DNA of 64,000 nucleotides from Aeromonas aquatica (GTDB taxonomy: Bacteria; Pseudomonadota; Gammaproteobacteria; Enterobacterales; Aeromonadaceae). The stretch lies in NCBI RefSeq assembly GCF_000764655.1, contig NZ_JRGL01000088.1, positions 1-64,000 on the forward strand, in the 5' to 3' direction. Shown piece by piece: positions 20,621-30,100 of the stretch (position 1 is its first letter; every line of letters starts with the position of its first letter). The position numbers and the translations under genes were made by a program. The notes below the pieces were generated by a model. The model was not told the origin of the DNA, did not search any database, and saw only the letters and a list, made by a program, of their open reading frames with translations.

Positions 20621-20992
20621 CTTCGTTCATCCTCTGCGAGATAGACGGAATTTCCGCCGCGCCCCTCATTTGTGTATTGAAATAATTCAATCTGTTATGG
20701 GAGGTCACGCCACGGAAAGGCCAACGGGGAAGCGGGGCTGCCCAGTCGATTGAACCTGTGCCCGGCACCTTGCGTCTGCGAAGGGGCGGGTCACTACATC
20801 AGGTGGGACGACTGTAATGAGGCGCCGCCGGGAGGGCGTGAGAGCCATCCCTAGGGGAGATAGGAAAATTTCCTAGTTTGGCGGGATCTGGCCGCGAAGT
20901 GTGAAGGGGATCACGGGATGGCTGGTCGATAAGCGGGTCTGTGTGTTGTGGGAGGGAAGCTGCACGCCTCGGCGAACAGGCAATAGAGGCAA
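20621..20992 (-). promoter_or_regulatory. uhpT upstream regulatory region
   Basis: 372 bp without a gene. It carries the inverted repeat TTGAA-ATAA-TTCAA near 20680, a 15-bp near-palindrome TAGGAAAATTTCCTA (20861-20875) and a CRP-like site. A two-component-regulator site of the UhpA kind could lie here, but none was proven by eye. Confidence 0.5.
20900..20915. promoter_or_regulatory. CRP-like binding site upstream of uhpT
   Basis: TGTGA-AGGGGA-TCACG differs from the consensus TGTGA-N6-TCACA at one position. It lies 280 bp upstream of the uhpT start. CRP dependence of uhpT is known in E. coli. Confidence 0.6.
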
Positions 20993-21022
20993 TAAAAAGA
21001 GGCCACCCCGGGGTGGCCTCTT
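20993..21022 (-). terminator. Terminator of the first PTS permease gene
   Basis: Arms AAGAGGCCACCCC/GGGGTGGCCTCTT form a long stem, followed on the minus strand by TTTTATT. Confidence 0.88.
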
Positions 21023-21049
21023 TGGATCTTGAAGTATGGAAAGAGGGGA

Positions 21050-22954
21050 TCAGGCGGCCTTGGCCAGCGCGGTCTCGTCCGTCTTCTTCACCCGCAGTTT
21101 TTTCAGGGCAACCGCCACCACGCCGGTGACGATGGCGCCGCAGACCATGCAGAGCAGGGCCAGCAGCGGCTTGTTGACCGCACCCAGCAGGGCGACGATG
21201 GGACCACCGTGGGCGACGCTGTTGGTGATGCCAAACAGGAAGGCCATCACGGCGGCGGTCATGCTGCCCAGTATGTTGGCGGGAATGACCGCCAACGGGT
21301 CACGGGCGGCGAACGGGATGGCGCCCTCGGAGATCCCCACCAGACCCATGGCACCGGCGGCTTTGCCCGCCTCGATTTCGGAGGCATCGAAGATCCCCAG
21401 CTTGCGGCCGAGCACGGTAGCGAGCGACATGCCGAGCGGCGCCGCCGGTATGGCGCAGGCCATGGCCCCCATGAACTGGGTCTGGCCGGAGGCGATCATG
21501 CCCACCGAGAACAGGAAGGCCACCTTGTTGACCGGGCCGCCCATGTCAAAGCCCGCCATGCCACCCAGCACTATGCCGAGCAACACCAGGCTGCCGCCGC
21601 TCATGGAGAGCAGCATGGCGTTCAGGCCGGTCATCATGTCCGCGATGGGGGCACCGATGATGAAGATGAAGACGGCGGCGATAAACAGGGAACCGACGAT
21701 GGGGGCGATCAGGATAGGCACCAGCGGCTGCACCATCTTGTGGTACTGGCGGGTGGCAATCCAGCGCACCAGATAACCGACCAAGAGGCCCGCTATGATG
21801 GCACCGATGAAGCCGGTACCGGCGTCGGCGCCGTAGAAGCTGCCGTTGTTGGCAATCCAGCCGCCGATAAAGCCGGGGGCCAGGGCAGGACGATCACCGA
21901 TGGCATAGGCGATGTAGCCGGCCAGGATGGGGATCATCAGGGTGAAGGCGGCGACGCCCACGTTGAGGATCTGGTTCCACATGCTCCCTGCCGGGATCTG
22001 CATGCCGCTCGGGGTCGGATCCCCGCCGATGGCGAGCGCCAGCGCAATCAGCAGGCCCCCGGTGACCACAAACGGGATCATATGGGAGACGCCGTTCATC
22101 AGGTAACGGTAGAGATCCGAGCTGCCGCCCGCGCTCTTCTCCTCGCTCTTGCGCTCATCCTTGTCCGCCACATAGGCGGGGGCCTTGAGGGCCTGCTCGA
22201 TCAGTCCCTTGCCATCCTTGATGGGGGCCTTCACTCCTGTCTTGATGAGCGGCTTGCCGTTGAAGCGGGCCATGTCCACCTGCTTGTCACAGGCCACGAC
22301 GATGGCGCTGGCGCGGGCAATCTCGGCCGCGGTCGGGCTGTTCTTGACGCCGATGGAGCCATTGGTCTCCACCTTCACCTCGTAGCCCAATTCCTTGGCG
22401 GCACGCTCCAGGGATTCTGCCGCCAGATAGGTGTGGGCTATGCCGGCCGGGCAGCCGGTGACACCTATGATGAGGCCCTTGTCGGCGGCGGGGGCGGCTT
22501 GCTCCTCTCTCTTCTCAAGCAAGAGTGCCAGCGCGGCGGCGGGGCTCTTGGCCGCCAGCAGGGCGTCGATAAAGCCCTCTTCGATCAGCTTGGCGGAGAG
22601 CTCGGCCAGCACCTCGATATGGTGGTTGGCGCCGCCCGCCGGGGAGGCAATCATGAAGAACAGCCGGGAGGGCTTGCCATCCTCGGCGCCGTAATCGATA
22701 CCGCTGCGGCTGATGCCGATGGCCACCGCCGGAGTGCTCACCGCCGCGCTCTTGGCGTGGGGCAGGGCAACGCCCTCCTCGAAGCCGGTGTTGTCCAGCT
22801 CTTCCCGGGCCCACAAGTCCTTGATGAACTGCTGCTCATCGCTGACCTTGCCCTGGGCGACCAGCAGGCGGGCCATCTCGCTGAAGACCTCTTCCTTGCG
22901 CGTCGCTTTTAAATCGAGATTGATCAGATGTTCGTTGATCAGTGTGGTGATCAT
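21050..22954 (-). CDS. PTS fructose-family permease IIABC (order IIA-IIB-IIC)
   Basis: A 634-residue inner-membrane permease that phosphorylates its sugar during uptake. The IIA domain (1-150) has phosphoryl His66 in GVALPHAKS. The IIB domain (about 160-265) has Cys168 in GVTGCPAGIAHT. The IIC domain (about 290-625) shows GVSHMIPFVVTGG, MGGPVNKVAF and GISEGAIPFAARDPL. The substrate is a fructose-like sugar; the exact one is unknown. The start at 22954 follows GGGAGA at a good distance; in-frame codons further up to 23035 lack support. It is closely related in its IIA part to the permease at 37017-38912 but with a different domain order. Its leader has a nested hairpin and a shared upstream block. 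Confidence 0.88.
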   Translation of the reverse strand: MITTLINEHLINLDLKATRKEEVFSEMARLLVAQGKVSDEQQFIKDLWAREELDNTGFEEGVALPHAKSAAVSTPAVAIGISRSGIDYGAEDGKPSRLFFMIASPAGGANHHIEVLAELSAKLIEEGFIDALLAAKSPAAALALLLEKREEQAAPAADKGLIIGVTGCPAGIAHTYLAAESLERAAKELGYEVKVETNGSIGVKNSPTAAEIARASAIVVACDKQVDMARFNGKPLIKTGVKAPIKDGKGLIEQALKAPAYVADKDERKSEEKSAGGSSDLYRYLMNGVSHMIPFVVTGGLLIALALAIGGDPTPSGMQIPAGSMWNQILNVGVAAFTLMIPILAGYIAYAIGDRPALAPGFIGGWIANNGSFYGADAGTGFIGAIIAGLLVGYLVRWIATRQYHKMVQPLVPILIAPIVGSLFIAAVFIFIIGAPIADMMTGLNAMLLSMSGGSLVLLGIVLGGMAGFDMGGPVNKVAFLFSVGMIASGQTQFMGAMACAIPAAPLGMSLATVLGRKLGIFDASEIEAGKAAGAMGLVGISEGAIPFAARDPLAVIPANILGSMTAAVMAFLFGITNSVAHGGPIVALLGAVNKPLLALLCMVCGAIVTGVVAVALKKLRVKKTDETALAKAA

Positions 22955-22985
22955 GGCGCTCTCCCGCTCCTTGATGAAGCCTGTT

Positions 22986-23022
22986 GGCATGCCGACGCCC
23001 GTTGACGGGTCGAGGCATGCGG
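22986..23022 (-). promoter_or_regulatory. Nested leader hairpin of the PTS IIABC gene
   Basis: Outer arms GCATGCC/GGCATGC enclose inner arms CCCGT/ACGGG. There is no U-run, so a terminator is unlikely. The hairpin sits in the presumed 5' leader, about 35 nt before the start codon. Confidence 0.5.
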
Positions 23023-23067
23023 ACAAAATTGACACTCATATTATGGCTGCACGGTGTCAACCGCCCT

Positions 23068-23101
23068 ATCGGACAAATATGCGAATCACTGGATTTTTGT
23101 G
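23068..23101 (-). promoter_or_regulatory. 34-bp block shared with the other PTS permease gene
   Basis: Identical at 27 of 34 positions, without gaps, to 39009-39042 upstream of the second permease. The strictly shared parts are ATCGGACA and ACTGGA followed by TTTTGTG. The block lies 114 bp upstream of the IIABC start. It is probably a common operator or promoter. Confidence 0.7.
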
Positions 23102-23398
23102 CGGTAAAATTCCGAGTGTGAGCAGGATCTCAAAGTGATAGATTGGGCGTGAGGAATATGGCGACTGTATTTTTCTACATTAAATCATTCAGTTATAGTC
23201 TATTTCTATGCGGCTGGACAGATGTGGCCCTACCAGTGGGAACTGGAGAGAGAAGCCTGTTCTGTAAATTTGTGAGATGAAAAGAGTCGGCAGGCTGTGA
23301 GCCAGCGCACATAAATGACGGCCATCAGGGGAGGATAGGGGAGAGCAAGCTGGAGAAAAGTCGCAGGCCATCGAGGCGATAGCCATATGGATGGCGGG

Positions 23399-23857
23399 TT
23401 AAAAGTAGCTGGGCGGCATACCCGCATAGTGTGGGTGCCCGAGAGAGAAGAACATGCAATCACCGCTCTGGATGCGCTGATACCCCAACTTCTCGTAGTA
23501 GTGATGGTCGATATCCGCATGCAGAAAAGTGGCGATGGCCTCTGGAGCGTTCAGGAGCTTTTCTGTCACGCCGCGCAGCAGCTGGGAGCCAAAACCCTTT
23601 CCTCTCATCGCCGGATCCGTTGCCAGGGAGCCGATACCAAAGCAACCCTGGCCGAGGCCAAATAGGTCGCTATAAACGATAAGGGAAGAGACCGGCTTTT
23701 CATCGACAACCAATACATACCAAACACCGGACTGGTATTTCTTGCTGCTTTGACAACCAGCAAGATATTCATCTCGAGACAGACCCCCACCCCAAACATC
23801 GAAGCCCATAAGATAGATGGTATCCAGTTCATGTCGGCAGGCTGTTCTTATCTGCAT
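23399..23857 (-). CDS. GNAT-family N-acetyltransferase
   Basis: A 152-residue acetyl-CoA-dependent acyltransferase fold. The coenzyme A pyrophosphate loop reads LATDPAMRGKGFGSQLL (motif A, Q/RxxGxG/A). The substrate is unknown. The start at 23857 has AGGTGA upstream and gives MQIRTACRHELDTIY; the longer frame up to 23941 lacks a ribosome site. It is isolated on the minus strand. Confidence 0.75.
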   Translation of the reverse strand: MQIRTACRHELDTIYLMGFDVWGGGLSRDEYLAGCQSSKKYQSGVWYVLVVDEKPVSSLIVYSDLFGLGQGCFGIGSLATDPAMRGKGFGSQLLRGVTEKLLNAPEAIATFLHADIDHHYYEKLGYQRIQSGDCMFFSLGHPHYAGMPPSYF

Positions 23858-24401
23858 CTTATATTCACCTATCTCATGTATATAAAAGGTGAGGCTCAAT
23901 GCGCTCTCATTGTTATCCATAAACACCGTCACCGGCCCCAAGCTTCTTTTGTCTGTCCATTATGCGATGAAACAGCCACGCCACCTCTGTATAAACAGCC
24001 GAGACGAAAAAAATAGAGGCATAAAACCCCTGGCGAAAACAACTCCCTCTAGACATCATGTCGGGTCATGCAGAAATCACGTTGATAGGTACCGTAATGG
24101 CCAGACCAGATTTAAATTTGACGAGAAATACATTTTCGGTTCTCTAGTCTGTTAGATTTGATTAATTTTAATAGTAAGTCGCTATGTTAATCGTGATGGT
24201 ATTGAACATGGCGACGCATGAACTATAGATGTTTATTGATTTTTTCGTGGTAAACGTTGAGTTTCACTTCGTTCAGCCCCAACCTACAGCTTGCAAGACC
24301 AGTATACGAGATTTGATTACGCGATCGTCCGAATACACTACGCTATTCGAGCCTACGAGCCTGGATATGCAACGCCTAGAGAACATCTCTAAAAGCATTC
24401 C
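23858..24401. other. AT-rich intergenic stretch
   Basis: 544 bp whose composition is clearly more AT-rich than the surroundings, especially 24080-24400. Only short unsupported frames are present. Together with the next gene it looks like an acquired islet. Confidence 0.55.
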
Positions 24402-24947
24402 TTATACATGATTTTTTGTGCAGAGAGTCATCGTGGTTTCTGACACGGACTCTCCATCAATGCGATAAAAATCAGATGTTTCACCTATGATTTTGAAGCC
24501 ACACCTCAAATACAAGCTCTTTGCTGGAATGTTGTTTGAAAGGACGTTTAAATCTAACCAGTCAATACTGTCAGTCTCTTGGCAAAATCGGAATGCTGAT
24601 TCTAATAGCGTTATGCCTAAACCTTGTTTTCTGGCATTGTTTTTTACACCGATGCCTAACAAAACACGATGGAAATTATATTCTCCACTGTAATGGCGCA
24701 AATCTATATGCCCAAGAATATGGCTGCTTGAGTCTTTAGCTAACCAAAGCTTTCTCCAACTTGGCTTACCGATACTAACGCCAAAACCATCTCGAAACTT
24801 GGTTCTAAGTTGTTCTGATACTTTGCAGTGATCCTTTGGAATTGGTTGAAATAGTGGTGAGTTGTCGGATGCGTTTTCTAGAAGTTGAACACCTAGATAC
24901 TCAAAGAAAAGATCTAAATCTGATGGTTTTGCTTCTACTATTTCCAT
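24402..24947 (-). CDS. GNAT-family N-acetyltransferase in an AT-rich islet
   Basis: A 181-residue acetyltransferase. The acetyl-CoA loop is GIGVKNNARKQGLGITLLESA, and the C-terminal NIPAKSLYLRCGFKIIGE has the usual GNAT strand-helix end; the layout resembles ribosomal-protein or amino-acid acetyltransferases. The substrate is unknown. The ribosome site is TAGGTGA before ATG 24947. Codon use (many AAA, TTT, ATA, AGA) and low GC set it apart from neighbours, a sign of recent transfer. The upstream side carries a REP-like palindrome. Confidence 0.75.
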   Translation of the reverse strand: MEIVEAKPSDLDLFFEYLGVQLLENASDNSPLFQPIPKDHCKVSEQLRTKFRDGFGVSIGKPSWRKLWLAKDSSSHILGHIDLRHYSGEYNFHRVLLGIGVKNNARKQGLGITLLESAFRFCQETDSIDWLDLNVLSNNIPAKSLYLRCGFKIIGETSDFYRIDGESVSETTMTLCTKNHV

Positions 24948-25361
24948 ATATTCACCTAGTTACGTATAACGCTCGGTTAAGTGTCGCTCCGATTAGAACT
25001 GTAGGTTCGATTAGCGCAGCGTAATCGGACTTTCGCGAAGACATATTCAAGACCTTCACCTTTTTATCAGACTAAGCTACCGCCCCTGGATATCAGCCTC
25101 CAGCTTGCTGCTTTTCATCTGCGATTGACCTGAAATGGCGTAATAGATCCGTGTCATGGATGCGACTCCACAAAGGCATTTGTAGCCAAGTGGAACATCT
25201 TAATCAAAGCGGTGCGGTAGCAACACAGGGAGCCAATAAAAACCGGCTCGGGATCAACAAATGGCTTGTTCAGGGGGCGGCCAGCGCAGAATTAGCGGGG
25301 CTGACTCGAGTTACCGCAGAGGCGCCAGCCGTTCTGTGACATGGCGCTTGGAAAGCAGGGC
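24948..25361. other. Intergenic region with a REP-like palindrome
   Basis: 414 bp with no convincing gene. The left third carries the REP-like sequence; GC content returns to the chromosomal level from about 25080. Confidence 0.5.
25001..25028. repeat. REP-like palindromic sequence
   Basis: GTAGGTTCGATTAGCGCAGC, continuing GTAATCGG, forms a short stem (CGATTA/TAATCG) next to a conserved GTAGG/CCTAC edge, the usual shape of repetitive extragenic palindromes. A second partial half (CCGATTAGAAC) lies 10 bp to the left. Confidence 0.45.
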
Positions 25362-25643
25362 TCAATACTCGAGAAATTTCTCGCCGCAGCGCTCGCAGAT
25401 CAGGTGGCGCACATGGGTGGTCTGATAGGCCAGGGTCTCGCCAAATGCCCAGTTGGTGAGGGTGCTGGCGCGAAAGGCTTGCCAGAAGGCCTTGTGCGGG
25501 TCTTTGGGCATGATGTCCTGACTGTGATCGCGAGGGACCAGCACCACTATATGGCGGGTGCGCTCCCCGCACTGGTCGCAGGGATGGATTTCGCTCTGCT
25601 CCTGCTGTGCACTCTGTTTTTGCTGTTCACGCTGGGCTGTCAT
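25362..25643 (-). CDS. Small protein with a Cys4 zinc-ribbon layout
   Basis: A 93-residue protein of unknown function. It starts at ATG 25643 with AGGAG about 10 bp upstream. A Gln/Glu-rich N-terminal segment is followed by HPCDQCGERTRH and, near the C-terminus, HLICERCGEKFLEY. The two CxxC pairs about 60 residues apart suggest a single zinc site. The middle reads as an ordinary folded region. Nothing adjacent indicates a role. Confidence 0.7.
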   Translation of the reverse strand: MTAQREQQKQSAQQEQSEIHPCDQCGERTRHIVVLVPRDHSQDIMPKDPHKAFWQAFRASTLTNWAFGETLAYQTTHVRHLICERCGEKFLEY

Positions 25644-25828
25644 GATGCACTGGCTCCTGCTCTGGATGGTGCGCTCATCATATTCCTCTCCACTTGGCTC
25701 TCCTACTCCCCATACGGAGTTCTGCAATCGGGAGCGGGCTCACTTTTTATCTGCCGGGTTATCTGCCGGGGGAAGGGGCGGCAAGTTTCCCTGGTTGAAA
25801 TCAGCATCATCTGTCGGGGCAAGAAGCG

Positions 25829-27043
25829 TCACTGGCTAAAGCCTGCCGCATCACGCTGCGCCAATGCCCGCTCCACGTAGAGATAGCCGATGCCCATCAC
25901 CTGTTGGGGGCGGGTGAGTTCGCCGAAGCGCAACTGGGTCGCATTGACCGCATCGCTGCAGTCGAAGGGGTTGGCACCGGTCTGGCTGACGATGGTCTGC
26001 AACCAGGGCTCGCCGAAGTCGCAACTGCGGCCATAGAGCCAGATGCGGTTGATGTTGAGGATATTGAGGAAGTTGTAGAGGCTCAGGCCAATGGCGCGGG
26101 CCCCCTCGTCCACCAGGGCGCGGATCATGGCATCCCCCTGATGGTAGAGCGCGAGCAACTGGGCCGTGTCGAGCTCCCCGCCCGCCGGCGCCGGGTTGTC
26201 GGCGCTGGCTTGCTGCTTGAGAAAGACCCTAGCCCGCTTCTTGATGGCAAACAGCGAGGCGACCGTCTCCAGGCAGCCGTAGCGGCCGCAGGCACAGGCG
26301 CTGCCGTCCGGGTTGATGATGGTGTGGCCTATCTGGCCGCTGCCAAAGAGGGCGCCCCTGTAGATCTGGCCGTTGATGATAAAGGCGGAGCCGATGCCGT
26401 AGTCGACGTTGATGACGCAAAAATCCCCGCCACTCTCCCGGCCCTGCCACTTCTGGGCCAGCGCCAGCATGATGCAGTCGTTGTCCACCATCACCTCGCA
26501 GCCGAGGCGCTCCTCCAGCAGGTACTTGAGCTCGACCGGCGCGTGCCAGGGGGCCTGCGGCATGGTCTGGGAGACCCCGGTGGCCGGGTTGACCTGGCCG
26601 TGCACCGCCAGTGCCAGCCGGATCGCCAGCCCCTTGTGACGGCGCTTGTGCTGGTAGTAGTGGGCCTCGATCAGGCGCAGCAGCTCCTCCGGGGTCTGCG
26701 GGGCTATCTTCTGGCCGCTGAACTCATCCAGCGGAGTGATCAGGCTGTCCACCAGTATGCTCTCCATGCTGGTGGGACTGATGTTTAGGCAGAGGATGGC
26801 TCCCTTGCCGCTGGCGATGCGGTAGCTGCCGCCGTTGATGCCGCGCAGGGAGAGGTTTTGCTCGCTGTGGCTGATGGCGCCATCGGCTACCAGTTCGTCG
26901 AGGATCTTGCTGACCGCCGGGATGGAGAGCTCGCAGTGGCGGGCCAGGGTGGACTTGCTCGCCTCCTTGAGCTGGTAGAGCAGCGCCAGCAGCACCTGCT
27001 TGTTGTGGTGGCGTACCTTCTGGTTGTTCAGGCCAATGATCAT
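25829..27043 (-). CDS. yphH: ROK-family transcriptional regulator (YphH-like)
   Basis: A 404-residue repressor-type protein. An N-terminal winged helix-turn-helix (residues about 12-65, KSTLARHCELSIPAVSKILDEL) precedes a ROK sugar-kinase-like domain. That domain has the DYGIGSAFI loop, GQIGHTIINPDG and the zinc motif CACGRYGC. ROK regulators bind a sugar or sugar phosphate and release DNA. The gene is divergent from the yphG-like operon with 119 bp between starts, as E. coli yphH is from yphG, so it most likely controls that operon. The ribosome site before ATG 27043 is weak. Confidence 0.85.
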   Translation of the reverse strand: MIIGLNNQKVRHHNKQVLLALLYQLKEASKSTLARHCELSIPAVSKILDELVADGAISHSEQNLSLRGINGGSYRIASGKGAILCLNISPTSMESILVDSLITPLDEFSGQKIAPQTPEELLRLIEAHYYQHKRRHKGLAIRLALAVHGQVNPATGVSQTMPQAPWHAPVELKYLLEERLGCEVMVDNDCIMLALAQKWQGRESGGDFCVINVDYGIGSAFIINGQIYRGALFGSGQIGHTIINPDGSACACGRYGCLETVASLFAIKKRARVFLKQQASADNPAPAGGELDTAQLLALYHQGDAMIRALVDEGARAIGLSLYNFLNILNINRIWLYGRSCDFGEPWLQTIVSQTGANPFDCSDAVNATQLRFGELTRPQQVMGIGYLYVERALAQRDAAGFSQ

Positions 27044-27083
27044 CAGTTCACTAAACTCCGCTTACTGTATTGCGTGATCTTTA

Positions 27084-27096
27084 AGCGAAAATCGCT
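27084..27096. promoter_or_regulatory. Possible ROK operator between yphH-like and yphG-like genes
   Basis: AGCGA-AAA-TCGCT is a perfect short palindrome in the middle of the divergent promoter region. A second candidate, CGAAACGTTT, lies at about 27124-27133. Both are inferences from position and symmetry. Confidence 0.4.
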
Positions 27097-27162
27097 GTCA
27101 TCGCCATCTTAAACTGGCCTCATCGAAACGTTTACTAATAAATGTTGAATGAGGCGAGATTG

Positions 27163-30100
27163 ATGAGAGCTGATGTAAGAGTCTGGGTAGAAGCCGTCAC
27201 CCTGCCGACCTACGAGGTCGGTGCCGAAGATCCCAACCCCATGTTTCTCGAGAAGCGGGTCTATCAGGGCTCCTCGGGGGCCGTCTATCCCTATGGGGTG
27301 ATCGACACCCTCACCGGCCAGAAGCAGATGAAGTCCTATCAGGCGGTCTGGCTGGAGAATGACTTTATCAAGGTGATGCTGCTGCCGGAGCTGGGCGGGC
27401 GCATCCACCGCGCCTACGACAAGGTGATGCAGCGGGACTTTGTCTACTACAACGAGGTGATCAAGCCGGCGCTGGTGGGGCTGGTGGGGCCCTGGATCTC
27501 CGGCGGCATCGAGTTCAACTGGCCCCAGCACCACAGGCCCACCACCTTTATGCCGGTGGACTTCACCATCCAGGAGCACGAGGGCGGCGCCAAGACCGTC
27601 TGGCTCGGCGAGGTGGAGGCGATGCGCGGTCTGCAGGTGATGGCGGGCTTCACCCTCTACCCGGACAAGGCGCTCATCGAGATCACCGGCAAGGTGTTCA
27701 ACGGCAACGACACCCCGCGCCACTTCCTCTGGTGGTCCAACCCGGCCGTCAAGGGCGGGGACGATCACCAGAGCGTCTTCCCGCCTGATGTGACCGCCGT
27801 CTATGACCACGGCAAGCGTGACGTCAGTGCCTTCCCCATCGCCCGTGGCACCTACTACAAGGTGGATTACTCCGCCGGGGTCGATATCTCCCGTTACCGC
27901 AACATCCCGGTGCCCACCTCCTATATGGCGGACAAGTCTGATTACGACTTCGTCGGCGCCTATTGCCATGGCGAGCGGGGCGGCCTGCTGCACGTGGCGG
28001 ATCACCACGTCTCCCCCGGCAAGAAGCAGTGGAGCTGGGGCAACTGCGACTTTGGCCTGGCCTGGGATCGCAACCTGACCGACGACAACGGCCCCTACAT
28101 CGAGCTGATGACCGGGGTCTATACCGACAACCAGCCCGACTTCACCTGGCTGGATGCGGGGGAGGAGAAGGTGTTCGTCCAGAACTTCCTGCCCTACAAC
28201 ACACTGGGTACCCTGCAAAACGCCAACACCCGCGCCGCCATCAAGCTGGAGCGCACCGATGACGGCCTGCTGTGCGGTGCCTACGCGATCGCGCCGCTGG
28301 GCGGGGCGCGCTTCGAGGTGAGCGACGAGAACGGCGTGTTGCTTAGCCAGTTCATCGACTTGCAACCGGGTCAGGCCTGGCTTGAGCCGTTCGCCCTCAC
28401 CAGCGAGGGACGTTTGCAGGTACGGCTGCTGGATGAGCAGGGCCAGCCGATCCTGAGTTATCTCGAGCATTTGCCCGCGGGCGAGGCGCTGCCGGATCCG
28501 GCCACGGCACCCTTGGCCGCGGCGGATCTCGACTCGGTCGATGAGCTCTACTTCATCGGCCAGCATCTTGAGCAGTATCTGCACGCCAGCCGCTCCCCCT
28601 TTGACTACTACCTGCGGGCGCTGGCGCTGGACGGGGGCGACTATCGCTGCAACCTGGCGCTGGCGACGCTGGAATACAACCGCGCCAACTATGAGCAGGC
28701 GCTGGCGTATGCCAACCAGGCGCTGACCCGGGCCCATCGCCTCAATAAGAATCCCCAGTGCGGCAAGGCCAGCCTGCTGCGCGCCCATATCGAGGAGCGC
28801 CAAGGCCTGCTGGACGCCGCCTTCGACGACTTCCACAAGGCGACCTGGAGCGGCAACGGCCGGGATGCCGGCTTCCTCGGCCTGGCCCGCATCGCCATGG
28901 TGCGCCGCGACCCGGTGCAGGCGCTGCAATTTGTCGAGCGCAGCCTGGCGGTCAACGGCACCCACTACGGCGCCATCGCCCTCAAGGGGCTGGCGCTGCT
29001 GGAGTGTGGCGAGCGGGAGTCGGCTCTCGCCTACATAGACGAGCAGCGAGTCCGTTACCCGCTTCACTATCAGCTCGCCTTCCTGCGTTGGCAGGGGAGC
29101 GGGCAGGGGGGGGATCTCGAGGCGCTGCGGGCCCTGTGCAACGGCCGTGGAGTGAACCTCTGCTTCCTGGCGAGCAACCTGCTGGAGCTGGGTCGTCCCG
29201 AGCTGGCGATGGCGCTGCTGGTGGCGCTGCCGGTGGAGGAGAGCCTGCCACTGCTGTTCCAGGCCAGCCTGCTGCCGGCAGGGGAGCAACAAGAGGGGCT
29301 GCTGCAGCGGGCCGAGCGGGCCTTTGCCAGCAAGGTGCGCTTCCCCAACACCCTGGGGGAGGTGGCCATGCTCGAGCGGCTGCCCCACAGCGGCTTCGCC
29401 CGCTACCTGCTCGGCTGCTTCCACTACAGCAAGCGCCGCTATGAGCCGGCCATCGCCCTGTGGCAAGGGGTGTGCGAGCAGACCCCGGGGTTTGCCCCGG
29501 CCTGGCGCAACCTCGGCATCTATCACTTCAACAAGAGCGGCGATCTGGCGGCGGCCGAGCAGTGCCTGAGTCGCGCCTTCGCCCTCAAGCCGGACGATGC
29601 CCGCCTGCTGTTCGAGCTGGATCAGCTGCACAAGCGCGGCGCCATGGCACCCGCGCAGCGGCTGGCGCTGCTGGAGACGCACCGGGAGGTGGCCCTCAAG
29701 CGCGACGATCTGACCGCCGAGCTGCTCAGCCTCCAGCACATCGAGGGTCGACTGGAGGCGGCGGCCGAGATCTTGCGGCTGCGCCAGTTCCACCCCTGGG
29801 AAGGGGGAGAGGGCAGGGTCACCGGCCAGTACCTCATCAACCAGCAGCGCCGGGCACTGGCACTGATGGCGCAAGGGCAGCATGAGCAGGCCATACCGCT
29901 GCTGCAGCAGGCGCTGCACTATCCCCTCAACCTGGGGGAGGGGCGCCTGGTGGGGCAGAGCGACAACGACATCCACTACCTGCTGGCGCTCTGCCACCTC
30001 GCCTGTGATCAGCAGAGTCTGGCCGAACAATGCCTGCATCAGGCCTGCCTCGGTCAGGGTGAGCTGGGGGCCAGCCGTTACTACAACGATCAGCCGGTGG

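Larger units (their letters stand above)
22955..23398 (-). promoter_or_regulatory. Upstream region of the PTS IIABC gene
   Basis: 444 bp with no gene. From the start codon outwards it holds a nested hairpin (22986-23022), a 7-bp inverted repeat TTGACAC/GTGTCAA (23029-23035 and 23054-23060) and the conserved block at 23068-23101. The rest (23110-23398) shows nothing recognisable. Confidence 0.55.

Noticed and set aside
24960-25030. An integron attC site near the AT-rich acetyltransferase gene
   Set aside because: GTTATAC and TTAACC fragments look cassette-like, but no paired R and L boxes were found and there is no second site at the other gene end. A REP-like palindrome explains the structure better.
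25151-25339. A 62-codon plus-strand frame that could be a transposase remnant
   Set aside because: No transposase motif and no inverted repeats; no support beyond an open frame.
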